A stretch of DNA of 64,000 nucleotides from RGIG2945 sp045540355. GTDB taxonomy: Bacteria; Bacillota; Clostridia; Oscillospirales; Acutalibacteraceae. The notes below the pieces were generated by a model. That model worked only from the letters and a program-made list of their open reading frames with translations. It had not been told where the DNA came from and ran no database searches. Positions within the stretch are counted from its first letter, which is position 1; every line of letters starts with the position of its first letter. Position numbers and translations under genes: made by a program. Below are positions 1 to 9,056 of this stretch, piece by piece. The stretch spans positions 1-64,000 of the forward strand of contig JAZQHB010000072.1 in the NCBI GenBank assembly GCA_045540355.1, given 5' to 3'.

Positions 1-58
1 GTTTGTTCGTAGCATAAAACACAAAATTTTTAATATTTTCCGTTTTTTAGATTGTTTC

Positions 59-95
59 AAGGGGGCTTACAAGCATCAGACTTGTAAGCCCCCTT
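59..95 (-). terminator. Terminator-like hairpin after glgA
   Basis: A perfect 15-bp inverted repeat (arms 59-73 and 81-95, loop of 7) lies about 55 bp beyond the glgA stop. The stem is GC-rich and is followed on the minus strand only by a weak T tract, so it may act as a terminator or an mRNA 3'-end stabiliser of the glycogen operon. Confidence 0.6.
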
Positions 96-151
96 GATTT
101 ATCTTGTTTTATGCGGTCTTCGCTTTTTTTACATCCCCTTGTTATTTTTAC

Positions 152-1573
152 CTATTTTAGCAATTCTTTATAAAGACGGATATACTCGTTTGCTGATTTG
201 TTCCAGCTGTTATCTGAGTTCATAGCTCTCTCAACAAGCTGACGCCAACCGTCTTTATTCTGATAGCCTTGTACTGCCCTGTGAATTGTTGCCAACATAT
301 CGTGAGCATTGTAGGATTTGAAAGTAAATCCGTTGCCCATATTATCACCGCTGTCGGAAACGGAATCACGAAGACCGCCTGTTTCTCTTACAATCGGGAT
401 TGAGCCGTAACGCAAAGCTACCATCTGAGAAAGTCCGCAGGGTTCACTCTTTGAGGGCATAAGGAATATGTCACTACCTGCATAAATCTTTCTTGCAACA
501 TCGGGAATAAAGCCTAATTTAACCGCAAATTTATCGGAATACTTTGCTGCCATATCATTGAAGAATGATTCATATTGCCATTCACCCGAGCCAAGTACCG
601 CAAACTGAATATCTGTTGTAGCTAAAAGCTCATCTAAAACAGCTCTGACGAGGTCAAAACCCTTGTGACCGACCAACCTTGAAACAATACCCACAAGTGG
701 TGTATCGGCTTTTTGCGGCAGATTAAAGTCTTTTTGAAGCTCTGCTTTGTTGATTGCCTTATCATCTATCGAATTTACGGTATAATTCTTATAAATTCTG
801 CTATCTGTTTCGGGATTATAACCGTCAACATCAATTCCGTTGAGGATACCGCAGAGCTTGAATCGACGCATGAGAAGAATGTTGTCAAGCCCGTGACTGT
901 ACCAAGGGTCAAGTATTTCTTCTGCATAAGACGGGCTGACAGTTGTTACTTTGTGAGCACACTCAACTGCACCCTTCATAAGATTTACATCACCGTTATA
1001 TTCAATTAAGGATGTTGCATCTTCGGGAAGTCCCAAAACATCACCGATAAGCTCCTTGCCGTAAACACCCTGATACTGAATGTTGTGAATTGTAAATACA
1101 GTTTTGATGTTTTTAAAGAAATCACGGTCGGAATATATTGTACTGAGAAATACAGGTGTCAATGCACTCTGCCAATCATTACAATGAATGATATCGGGTT
1201 TGAAGTCAATATGCTCAAGCATTTCAAGGACTGCCCTTGAGAAAAAAGCAAATCGTTCTGCATCGTCATAATATCCGTAGAGGTTTTCGCGTTTGAAATA
1301 ATATTGATTATCAAGCAGATAATATATCACACCGTTTGCTCTTGCTTCAAAAATACCGCAGTACTGCCTACGCCATGCAACAGGTACACAGATACTTGTG
1401 ATAAAAGTCATACTGTCCTTTAATTCCTGAGGTATCGTATCATACATTGGCATAACCACTCTGCAACCGATGAGCCTTTTTCTTAAAGCCTTAGGCAAAG
1501 AGCCTGCGACATCTGCAAGACCGCCGCTTGCGGCAAAGGGGAGAGCCTCACTTGCGACATAAAGAACTTTCAT
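152..1573 (-). CDS. glgA: Glycogen synthase (ADP-glucose type, GT5)
   Basis: Transfers glucose from ADP-glucose to the growing alpha-1,4-glucan. The 473 residues match the family length. The N-terminal GT5 half starts with VLYVASEALPF and carries HCNDWQSAL near residue 131. The C-terminal GT1 half carries SEPCGLSQMVALRYG and ETGGLRDSV. The usual KxGGL motif reads A15-S16-G17-G18-L19, so the family lysine at position 15 (ADP-glucose contact in the E. coli enzyme) is Ala here. All other landmarks are present, so I still expect an active enzyme. The start is ATG with AGAAAGG upstream. It is the last gene of the glgB-glgC-glgD-GH35-glgA operon, 34 bp after the beta-galactosidase. Confidence 0.95.
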   Translation of the reverse strand: MKVLYVASEALPFAASGGLADVAGSLPKALRKRLIGCRVVMPMYDTIPQELKDSMTFITSICVPVAWRRQYCGIFEARANGVIYYLLDNQYYFKRENLYGYYDDAERFAFFSRAVLEMLEHIDFKPDIIHCNDWQSALTPVFLSTIYSDRDFFKNIKTVFTIHNIQYQGVYGKELIGDVLGLPEDATSLIEYNGDVNLMKGAVECAHKVTTVSPSYAEEILDPWYSHGLDNILLMRRFKLCGILNGIDVDGYNPETDSRIYKNYTVNSIDDKAINKAELQKDFNLPQKADTPLVGIVSRLVGHKGFDLVRAVLDELLATTDIQFAVLGSGEWQYESFFNDMAAKYSDKFAVKLGFIPDVARKIYAGSDIFLMPSKSEPCGLSQMVALRYGSIPIVRETGGLRDSVSDSGDNMGNGFTFKSYNAHDMLATIHRAVQGYQNKDGWRQLVERAMNSDNSWNKSANEYIRLYKELLK

Positions 1574-1607
1574 TTTTTCACAACCTTTCTGATTATGTAT
1601 AAACGAA

Positions 1608-3383
1608 TCAATTGTAAGATGTTTTTAAAATCGTATCGCCCAATTCGGGAGTATCAACAAATTCAATAAACTGTGAATCACAAGAATCGGATTCGAATAC
1701 TATTATCTCATTTTCGCCGACCCTTAAAATCGGGGCGGGGACATAAAGAGTTGTCTGCGGACCTGCGGTGTTCCAGTATCTGCCGAGGTTAAAGCCGTTG
1801 ACAACAACAAAGCCTTTTGTAAATCCGTCGAGCTTTATGAATGTATCACAAGCTTCATCAACCGTCAGCGTACCCTTATAAAATGCGGGAGTATCGCAGC
1901 TTTCGTAATCCGTGAATGACAATTTATCAAGATTTTCAAAATTAAGAGGATACATATCCCAATTGAAATGGGAACGCAAATCAACTCTCGGCGGTTTTTT
2001 AAGACCCTTATACTCACCAATCCAGGGACCGTAATTTACACGACCGAGGTTTTCGCAGAGTATGGAAATATCCACACTTTCATCAATATCAAGGGTTAAG
2101 ACCATCTCATCTGTTCTGTCAGGTCTTTCAATTATGCCTTGGAATTTCTCATCGAAGTAGACAGATGCTCTGTCATGAACGCCGTCAATGATAAAGTTTG
2201 ATTCTTCGACCGGACCGTTTAGGGTCGAGCGATAAAGCACATAACCGAAGTCAATTCCGAGCTCTTCCATGGTAAGAGGTGTTGCAGAATTAACGGGTGA
2301 GGAGAGGTTGTCAAGGTTGTCAAAAAGTTTTGCGGTTTCTGTAAGCTTTACCTTGCCGTAAGCTTTTTTGACGGAATCCTTAACCTCAAGGTCAGATTTT
2401 ACACCGAAGTGTTCTTCATTCATTTCCTTGAGTTTATAATATCTGTCGGTCATATCGCCGGCTTCCGTAAGTATTGCGTTATAGTCGTAGCTCGTTATTA
2501 TGGGAGTATATTTGATGCGATGACCCGCACCGGGTGTGAAGCCGAAGTTAGTACCGCCGCAGAACATATAAACATTGACGGAAGCACCTGTATCGAGCAT
2601 ATATTTATAATCGCCGAGCGTTTCCTCGTCACATCTTACATGGTGCTTTTCGTACCAATGGTCAAACCAGCCTGACCAGAATTCACCGCACATAAGCGGT
2701 TGGTCGGGTCTGAGTTTTCTGAGATTTTCAAAATGCTCTCTGGGTCTTGAGCTGAAGTTTACGACGGCAAGACATTCCTTGATTGTACCTGCTGAAAGTG
2801 CCTTGGCATTGGAACCGTCAGAAGTGAAAAGTAACGGTGTAACATTTAGCTCCAAAAGCATATTGTATACAGCATACATATAATCCTTGTCATCACCGTA
2901 GCTTCCGTATTCGTTTTCAACCTGTACTGCGATGATATTACCGCCGTTTTCGGCAAAAAACGGTCTTATCTGCTCAATGGCTTCTTTTAAATAGTTTTTG
3001 ACTTTAGAGAGATACAACTCGTTATTGCAACGAAGCTTCATGTCACTGTAGCTCATAAGCCATGAGGGAAAACCGCCGAAATCAAATTCAGCACAGATAT
3101 ACGGTCCGGGTCTTACAATGCAGTAAAGTCCTAAATCCTGAGCGATTTTTATGAAACGGCGGATATCAAGTATACCCGAAAAATCAAATTTGCCCTCTTT
3201 TCTTTCGTGCAGATTCCAGCACATATAGGTTTCGACCGTATTGAAACCGCAAGCCTTGAGCTTTTTTAAACGGTCTTCCCAATGGTCGGGATGGTGACGA
3301 AAATAGTGAATAGCACCTGATATAATCTGTATTTTTTCGCCGTCAATATAAAAATTATTTGAATCGTAAGTTAATTTTGACAT
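1608..3383 (-). CDS. GH35 beta-galactosidase
   Basis: Glycoside hydrolase family 35 enzyme of 591 residues that should release terminal beta-galactose. The TIM-barrel start (ISGAIHYFRHHPDHW), RPGPYICAEFDFGG, the acid/base motif VENEYG (Glu158) and the nucleophile motif CGEFWSGW (Glu234) are all visible. A jelly-roll C-terminal region ends with GFVVVNGFNLGRYWN, typical of the family. There is no signal peptide, so it acts in the cytoplasm, presumably on imported galactosides. It sits between glgD and glgA with short spacers, an unusual companion for glycogen synthesis. The start ATG has AGGTGTG upstream. Substrate range (lactose, galacto-oligosaccharides, galacto-N-biose) cannot be read from sequence. 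Confidence 0.9.
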   Translation of the reverse strand: MSKLTYDSNNFYIDGEKIQIISGAIHYFRHHPDHWEDRLKKLKACGFNTVETYMCWNLHERKEGKFDFSGILDIRRFIKIAQDLGLYCIVRPGPYICAEFDFGGFPSWLMSYSDMKLRCNNELYLSKVKNYLKEAIEQIRPFFAENGGNIIAVQVENEYGSYGDDKDYMYAVYNMLLELNVTPLLFTSDGSNAKALSAGTIKECLAVVNFSSRPREHFENLRKLRPDQPLMCGEFWSGWFDHWYEKHHVRCDEETLGDYKYMLDTGASVNVYMFCGGTNFGFTPGAGHRIKYTPIITSYDYNAILTEAGDMTDRYYKLKEMNEEHFGVKSDLEVKDSVKKAYGKVKLTETAKLFDNLDNLSSPVNSATPLTMEELGIDFGYVLYRSTLNGPVEESNFIIDGVHDRASVYFDEKFQGIIERPDRTDEMVLTLDIDESVDISILCENLGRVNYGPWIGEYKGLKKPPRVDLRSHFNWDMYPLNFENLDKLSFTDYESCDTPAFYKGTLTVDEACDTFIKLDGFTKGFVVVNGFNLGRYWNTAGPQTTLYVPAPILRVGENEIIVFESDSCDSQFIEFVDTPELGDTILKTSYN

Positions 3384-3395
3384 CTTTCACACCTG

Positions 3396-4511
3396 TTAAA
3401 TAACAATATTTTTACCAACATAAATCGGATAATCAGGAGTACTGATAAGTTGCTTTTTAGGCTTGATAACAACGCTCTTATCTGTGATTACGCAATCTAT
3501 AACAGTATCGTCGCTGATGTAGGAATCCTGCATTATGATTGAATTTTTAACAACCGCACCCTTGCCGATTCTGACACCTCTGAAAAGAATACAGTTTTCA
3601 ACTTCACCGTCGATTATGCATCCATCAGCGACAAGTGAATTCTTAACATGAGAGCCGAGACCGTAAATAGCGGGCATCTCGTCACGGGTTTTTGTGTATA
3701 TCGGGCGGTCGTTGCAGAACAAATCATCACTGTTTTTCATATTGAGAAGATCCATATTTGCCTGCCAATAAGTTTTCAAACTGTCAATTGAACGGACAAA
3801 GCAATCTGCCTTGTAACCCATAATATTGAGCTTTGAAACATTTTGAAGCATAATATTTCTTTCAAAACTGTCCTTGCCTGAATTTACACAACCGACAACT
3901 AATCTCTCAAGAAGCGACTTACGCATCACGAAAATATTGAGTGAGAAATTGACTTTCTTTTCTGTTTTCTGATTGATATAAACCTTTGTAATCTGTCCCT
4001 CGGGAGAAATGGTATAGGTCATGTTAGAATCAAGCATCGGCGGGTGACCGTGCTGATAAACGGCTGTGATATCTGCACCGTTTTTTATATGGGAGTCGAG
4101 TACTTCGGATAAGTCGATATTGCAGATAACATTGCAATCTGACAATACGACATATTCTTCACTTGAACGGTTAATGAAGCCCATAATACCCGAAAGTGCA
4201 TCAAGTCTGCCGTGATACATACCGTTGTCGGCGGTGTTGAACGGGGGAAGGATATAAATACCCTGTCTTTTTCTTGAAAGGTCCCAAGGCTTACCTGTGC
4301 CGAGATGGTCCATCAATGAGCGATAATTGCTCTTTGTGATGATGCCGACCTTTTCAATACCGCAGTTAACCATATTTGAAAGCGGAAAGTCAATGAAACG
4401 GTATCTGCCGCCAAACGGAACAGAACCCATTGTTCTCAGAGATGTAAGTTCACTTAATGCATCATCGTATGCGTTTGAATAAATGATGCCCATAACATTA
4501 TTAGCCCTCAT
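3396..4511 (-). CDS. glgD: GlgD, non-catalytic ADP-glucose pyrophosphorylase subunit
   Basis: Paralogue of GlgC found in Firmicutes, known from Bacillus and Clostridia to form a heterotetramer with GlgC that raises its activity. The 371 residues keep the nucleotidyltransferase fold (GGRYRFIDFPLSN near residue 34) and a C-terminal left-handed beta-helix. The N-terminal glycine-rich AGGxGxRL loop present in GlgC is replaced by IIYSNAYDDALSEL, which explains the lack of independent catalysis. The ATG lies inside the 3' end of glgC, so the two genes overlap by 11 bp and are probably translationally coupled. Confidence 0.93.
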   Translation of the reverse strand: MRANNVMGIIYSNAYDDALSELTSLRTMGSVPFGGRYRFIDFPLSNMVNCGIEKVGIITKSNYRSLMDHLGTGKPWDLSRKRQGIYILPPFNTADNGMYHGRLDALSGIMGFINRSSEEYVVLSDCNVICNIDLSEVLDSHIKNGADITAVYQHGHPPMLDSNMTYTISPEGQITKVYINQKTEKKVNFSLNIFVMRKSLLERLVVGCVNSGKDSFERNIMLQNVSKLNIMGYKADCFVRSIDSLKTYWQANMDLLNMKNSDDLFCNDRPIYTKTRDEMPAIYGLGSHVKNSLVADGCIIDGEVENCILFRGVRIGKGAVVKNSIIMQDSYISDDTVIDCVITDKSVVIKPKKQLISTPDYPIYVGKNIVI

Positions 4512-5727
4512 TTACTTCACCGCCTTTCATATCTTTATCAATCATTGCTTTTGGTGGAACTACACATTTTTTGCCGATAGTCACATTAGCACCGACTACC
4601 GCAACGCCCCAGTCGTCGAGATTTTTCATATCCTCGGGTCGTTCGCCGATAACGGCTTTTTTATCAATAACCGCATTTTCCGCGACAATAGCATACTGAA
4701 TAACTGCACCCTCTTTGACAGTACAACCGGGCATGACGATTGAATCCTTTATAACTGCACCTTTTTCAACGGTAACATCTGCAAAAAGGATTGAGAAATC
4801 AACCGTTCCGTCAATCTTACAGCCGCCTGCAATAAGAGAATTCTGAACATCTGCGGTACTTGAAATGTAGTGCGGAGGTGTTACAAGATTATTTGAATAA
4901 ATTTTCCAATCAGGGTCAGCCAAATCGAGGTCAACCTTGGGATTGAGTAAATCAAGATTAGCCTCCCAAAGGCTGTCGATTGTTCCGACATCTTTCCAAT
5001 ATCCGTCAAAGGGATATGCGAAAAGCCTTTCGCCCGCAGAATGCATTGCGGGGATAAGGTCATGACCAAAGTCATTTGAGGAGTTAGGATTAGCTTCATC
5101 AGCCAAAAGGTATTCTCTGAGTGTTTTCCAGGTGAACATATAGACACCCATTGAAGCCTTGTTGCTCTTCGGATTTTTCGGCTTCTCCTCGAAGTCGGAG
5201 ATCGAACCGTCATCATTTACAAACATCAGACCGAAACGAGATGCTTCTTCCCACGGTACTTCAAGCATAGCAATAGTGCAAGCCGCATTCTTTTCTTTAT
5301 GATATGACAACATCTTGGAGTAGTCCATTTTGTAGATGTGGTCACCTGAAAGAATAAGAACATATTCAGGGGAATAACGGTCGATGAAATTGATGTTCTG
5401 ATAAATAGCGTTAGCGGTGTTTTTGTACCATTGTGTTCCTTCAATCTGCTGATACGGGGAAAGGATATGAACTCCGCCTGATGCTCTGTCTAAATCCCAT
5501 GCCTGACCGTTTCCGATATAGTCGTTGAGTTCAAGTGGTTGATACTGAGTTAAAACGCCGACTGTGTTGATACCTGAGTTTACGCAGTTTGAAAGCGGAA
5601 AGTCAATAATTCTGTACTTGCCGCCATAGGGTACTGCCGGCTTTGCGATATTCTTTGTAAGAATACCAAGACGGCTGCCCTGTCCGCCAGCAAGAAGCAT
5701 GGCGACACATTCCATTTTTCGAGCCAT
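4501..5727 (-). CDS. glgC: Glucose-1-phosphate adenylyltransferase
   Basis: Makes ADP-glucose from ATP and glucose-1-phosphate, the committed step of bacterial glycogen synthesis. The 408 residues carry LAGGQGSRLG (residues 12-21), KPAVPYGGKYRIIDFPLSN, the SGDHIYKMDY nucleotide site and KDVGTIDSLWEANLDLL. The C-terminal part is a hexapeptide-repeat beta-helix. The start ATG has a strong SD (AAGGAGGA) that lies within the 3' end of glgB, only 3 bp away. The 3' end overlaps glgD by 11 bp. The order fits a stoichiometric GlgC-GlgD complex. Confidence 0.95.
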   Translation of the reverse strand: MARKMECVAMLLAGGQGSRLGILTKNIAKPAVPYGGKYRIIDFPLSNCVNSGINTVGVLTQYQPLELNDYIGNGQAWDLDRASGGVHILSPYQQIEGTQWYKNTANAIYQNINFIDRYSPEYVLILSGDHIYKMDYSKMLSYHKEKNAACTIAMLEVPWEEASRFGLMFVNDDGSISDFEEKPKNPKSNKASMGVYMFTWKTLREYLLADEANPNSSNDFGHDLIPAMHSAGERLFAYPFDGYWKDVGTIDSLWEANLDLLNPKVDLDLADPDWKIYSNNLVTPPHYISSTADVQNSLIAGGCKIDGTVDFSILFADVTVEKGAVIKDSIVMPGCTVKEGAVIQYAIVAENAVIDKKAVIGERPEDMKNLDDWGVAVVGANVTIGKKCVVPPKAMIDKDMKGGEVNEG

Positions 5728-5730
5728 ATT

Positions 5731-7665
5731 TTATTCCTCCTTAAGCTTCTCTTTTTTTATTTTTGTAGTTGTAGTTTTTCTTTTCGGGGTTTCTCTCTGA
5801 AGATAAATAACCGAGTTGCCTGCAAGATTAAGCGAAATCGAGTGGTCAAGGTTGTGGAGCGGTTTATTAACGGATTTGACAACACCGTTGCTTCCTTTAG
5901 CTGTACCGCCGAACGCCTCATCATCAGAGTTGAAAACAACCTTGTAGTTGCCTCGTTTCGGAACACCGATTTTATAGTTTTCTCTGAAAACATTTGTGAA
6001 GTTGCAAACAGCGATAATTTCTTTACCTTTGTTGTCGATTCTGCGGAAAGCAATCACCGAGTTGTCACAATCGTCCTGAGAAATCCAACTGAATCCGTCC
6101 CAGGTAAAATCATTTTCCCAAAGGGCGGGTGTTTTTTTATAGAATTTATTTAACGCTTTTACATATTTCTGCATATTTTTGTGGCTGTCAAACTTCAGAA
6201 GCTGCCAATCAAGTTCTTCTGCATAATTCCATTCGATGAATTGAGCAAATTCCTGCCCCATAAACATAAGCTTTTTACCCGGGTGAGCCATCATATATCC
6301 TAAGAATGAACGAAGTCCTGCAAACTTCTCTTCATATTCACCCGACATTTTTTGTATCATCGAGCCTTTGCCGTGGACAACCTCATCGTGTGAAATCGGA
6401 AGGACAAAGTTTTCCGAAAACGCATAGAAGAAAGAAAAGGTCAGACTGTTGTGGTTGTATTTTCTTGAGAGACCGTCAAGTGAGAAGTATCTCAGACAAT
6501 CGTTCATCCAACCCATATTCCATTTGAAGTTAAAGCCTAAACCGCCTACAAAGGTAGGTTTTGATACCATCGGCCAAGCGGTGCTTTCTTCGGCTATCAT
6601 CATGACTGAGCTGTGTTCACGGAATATTGCAGTGTTGAGCTTCTGCAAAAATGCGACCGCTTCGAGGTTTTCGTTACCACCTTTTTCGTTGGGTATCCAT
6701 TCACCGTCTTTACGGTCATAATCAAGGTAGAGCATAGATGCAACGGCATCAACTCTCAAACCGTCAATGTGATATTTGTCGAACCAGAACGACGCATTTG
6801 AAATGAGGAATGATTGAACTTCGTTTTTGCCGAAGTCGAATACTCTTGTGCCCCATGAATAATGCTCGCCCTTTTTAGGGTCAGCGTATTCGTAACAAGG
6901 TGTGCCGTCAAATTCATAGAGACCGTGTTCATCTTTAGGGAAGTGGGCAGGCACCCAATCCAGAATTACGCCGATACCCGCATTATGGAAGGCATTGACG
7001 AAATACATAAAATCGTGCGGCTCGCCGTAACGAGAGGTTGGGGCGAAATAGCCTGTCGGCTGATAACCCCAGGACCCGTCAAAAGGATACTCACTTATCG
7101 GCATAAGCTCAATATGAGTATATCCCATATTTAAAAGATATGGAACAAGCTCGTCGGCTAAAACCTTATACGAAAAATTATTTCCGTCAGCGTACTTTTT
7201 CCATGAACCTGCGTGTACCTCATAAATGTTTACGGGTATATTATAAACGGAAGAGTTTTTTCGCTTGTCCATCCAATCTGCATCTGTCCACTCGAAGCCA
7301 TCAAGGTCATAGAATTTTGATGCGGTGCCGGGTCTTGTTTCACAATGGAAGGCATAGGGGTCAGATTTCAAATGTACTTCTCCGTTTGCAGCTGTTACGG
7401 AAAATTTATAATTGTCAAACTGTTTTATATTTTCAATCGCACATTCCCAGACACCCGCAGAATTGATTTTATGCATCGGGTCAGAGCTTTTGTCCCAATT
7501 GTTGAAATCACCGACAACGCTGATGCTTTTGGCGTTCGGAGCCCATGTCCTGAAAATAACGGACTTACCGTCTTTATGTGCACCGAGATATTCATACGCT
7601 TTTGCATTGTTGCCCTGATGAAAAAGGTAGAGGGGGACATTGTTTGAAGCATTAGAAGAATTCAT
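5731..7665 (-). CDS. glgB: 1,4-alpha-glucan branching enzyme (GH13)
   Basis: Creates alpha-1,6 branches in glycogen. I choose the ATG at 7665 because AAAGGG stands 9-10 nt upstream; an in-frame upstream extension of 22 residues has no SD. The protein has an N-terminal CBM48-like region (VIFRTWAPNAKSISVVGDFN, residues 36-55) and a GH13 barrel. Catalytic Asp306 lies in GLRVDAVASM, the acid/base Glu in MIAEEST near 359, and HDEV follows. The roughly 20-residue tail is rich in Lys and Thr. This is the first gene of the glycogen operon, with a consensus promoter about 40 bp upstream. Confidence 0.95.
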   Translation of the reverse strand: MNSSNASNNVPLYLFHQGNNAKAYEYLGAHKDGKSVIFRTWAPNAKSISVVGDFNNWDKSSDPMHKINSAGVWECAIENIKQFDNYKFSVTAANGEVHLKSDPYAFHCETRPGTASKFYDLDGFEWTDADWMDKRKNSSVYNIPVNIYEVHAGSWKKYADGNNFSYKVLADELVPYLLNMGYTHIELMPISEYPFDGSWGYQPTGYFAPTSRYGEPHDFMYFVNAFHNAGIGVILDWVPAHFPKDEHGLYEFDGTPCYEYADPKKGEHYSWGTRVFDFGKNEVQSFLISNASFWFDKYHIDGLRVDAVASMLYLDYDRKDGEWIPNEKGGNENLEAVAFLQKLNTAIFREHSSVMMIAEESTAWPMVSKPTFVGGLGFNFKWNMGWMNDCLRYFSLDGLSRKYNHNSLTFSFFYAFSENFVLPISHDEVVHGKGSMIQKMSGEYEEKFAGLRSFLGYMMAHPGKKLMFMGQEFAQFIEWNYAEELDWQLLKFDSHKNMQKYVKALNKFYKKTPALWENDFTWDGFSWISQDDCDNSVIAFRRIDNKGKEIIAVCNFTNVFRENYKIGVPKRGNYKVVFNSDDEAFGGTAKGSNGVVKSVNKPLHNLDHSISLNLAGNSVIYLQRETPKRKTTTTKIKKEKLKEE

Positions 7666-7702
7666 AATGTGCAATCCCTTTCTTTTAGATAATACTGACA
7701 AT

Positions 7703-7731
7703 ATTATATCAAAAATATTCCAATTATTCAA
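7703..7731 (-). promoter_or_regulatory. Sigma-A-like promoter of the glycogen operon
   Basis: TTGAAT, 17-bp spacer, TATAAT on the minus strand, about 40 bp upstream of the glgB ATG. It would drive glgB-glgC-glgD-GH35-glgA. Confidence 0.75.
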
Positions 7732-7785
7732 GGCGTTTTGTTAGATTTTAACAGAAAAACGCTATGTTTTTAGTATTGGTAATAA

Positions 7786-7822
7786 AAATCACCGTATTCG
7801 AAAAAATCAAATACGGTGATTT
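7786..7822 (-). terminator. Terminator after lysC
   Basis: Inverted repeat AAATCACCGTATT / AATACGGTGATTT immediately after the lysC stop, with a T-rich tract following on the minus strand. It separates lysC from the glycogen operon promoter. Confidence 0.75.
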
Positions 7823-7828
7823 ATGATA

Positions 7829-9034
7829 TTATTCGTCAAAGAATGCAGCATGAACTGCGGAAACTGCTGAATCAGCATCTTTTTTGTCGATTAAAACGGA
7901 AATCTTAATTTCGCTTGTGGAAATCATCTGAATGTTTATGTCCTTCTCATAAAGAGCCTTAAACATTGTAGCGGCTGTGCCGGGGTGAGTTTCCATACCT
8001 GCACCTACGACCGATACCTTAGCAACATCACTGTCGCTGATAATCTCAAGACCGTCAAGAAGGTCGAACTCTTTCAAAGCCTGAATTGCAAGGTCGCAAT
8101 GGTCTTTAGCGATTGTGAAGGAGATATCCTTTGTATCCTGTCTTCCGACTGATTGTAAGATGATGTCAACATTTATGTTTTTAGCAGCAAGTCTGCTGAA
8201 GATTTTGAAAGCAATCCCGGGTGTGTTGGGAACTGCGATTATTGATATTCTTGTTACATCGGTATCCTTAGTGACACCTCTTACGAGCATTTTTTCCAAT
8301 TTAGTTACCTCCTTAACGATGGTTCCGGGAACTCTTTTCAAGCTTGAAAGAACCTCGATTTCAACATTGTATTTTTTAGCCATTTCAACTGAACGGTTGT
8401 TTAAAACCTGAGCACCTAAAGTTGCAAGCTCTAACATTTCATCATAAGTGATTTCGTTGAGCTTTTTAGCGTCGGGAACTTTTCTGGGGTCAGAAGTGTA
8501 AACGCCTTCAACATCGGTGAAAATCTGACATCTGTCAGCATTAAGTGCTGCTGCGATTGCTACTGCACTGGTATCAGAGCCGCCTCTGCCGAGTGTGGTG
8601 ATATCGTCGTATTTATTAAGACCCTGGAAGCCTGCAACAACAACGATGTTTTTCTTATCAAGCTCTTTTTTGAGTCTTGAAGAATTGATTCTTTTAATTC
8701 TTGCAGAAGTGTGGTTTGAGTCTGTTTCAAAGCCTGCCTGCCAGCCTAAAAGCGAAACAACGGGGTAACCGAGGTCTTCAATAGCCATAGCAAGGAGAGA
8801 AATAGAAATCTGCTCACCTGCGGAGAGAAGCATATCCATCTCACGGTTAGAGGGCTTTGAATTGAGCTCACGAGCTTTTTCGATGAAATCGTCAGTTGTA
8901 TCACCCTGAGCAGAAACGACTACAACAACATTGTTTCCTGCCTTATATGTGTCAGTAACAATGCTTGCAACATTTTTTACTCTTTCTGCATTGGCAACAG
9001 AGCTGCCGCCGAATTTCTGGACTATCAATGCCAT
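7829..9034 (-). CDS. lysC: Aspartate kinase with C-terminal ACT domains
   Basis: Phosphorylates aspartate, the first step of the Lys/Met/Thr pathway. The 401 residues include the kinase start LIVQKFGGSSVANAERV, GRGGSDTSAVAIAA near residue 149 and TDVEGVYTSDPR. Two ACT regulatory domains occupy roughly residues 260-401. The length is typical of a monofunctional class II enzyme. It lies 22 bp downstream of hom in the same direction, so the two form a hom-lysC operon. The gene has the SD GAAAGGAA. Feedback inhibition by Lys and/or Thr is expected from the ACT domains, but the effector cannot be read from sequence. Confidence 0.95.
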   Translation of the reverse strand: MALIVQKFGGSSVANAERVKNVASIVTDTYKAGNNVVVVVSAQGDTTDDFIEKARELNSKPSNREMDMLLSAGEQISISLLAMAIEDLGYPVVSLLGWQAGFETDSNHTSARIKRINSSRLKKELDKKNIVVVAGFQGLNKYDDITTLGRGGSDTSAVAIAAALNADRCQIFTDVEGVYTSDPRKVPDAKKLNEITYDEMLELATLGAQVLNNRSVEMAKKYNVEIEVLSSLKRVPGTIVKEVTKLEKMLVRGVTKDTDVTRISIIAVPNTPGIAFKIFSRLAAKNINVDIILQSVGRQDTKDISFTIAKDHCDLAIQALKEFDLLDGLEIISDSDVAKVSVVGAGMETHPGTAATMFKALYEKDINIQMISTSEIKISVLIDKKDADSAVSAVHAAFFDE

Positions 9035-9056
9035 ATAGATATATCATTCCTTTCAA

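Noticed and set aside
713..1009. Open frame on the plus strand opposite glgA
   Set aside because: Shadow of the glgA coding sequence with no SD and no protein-like composition; the same applies to the many frames opposite glgB, hsdR and the tip adhesin.
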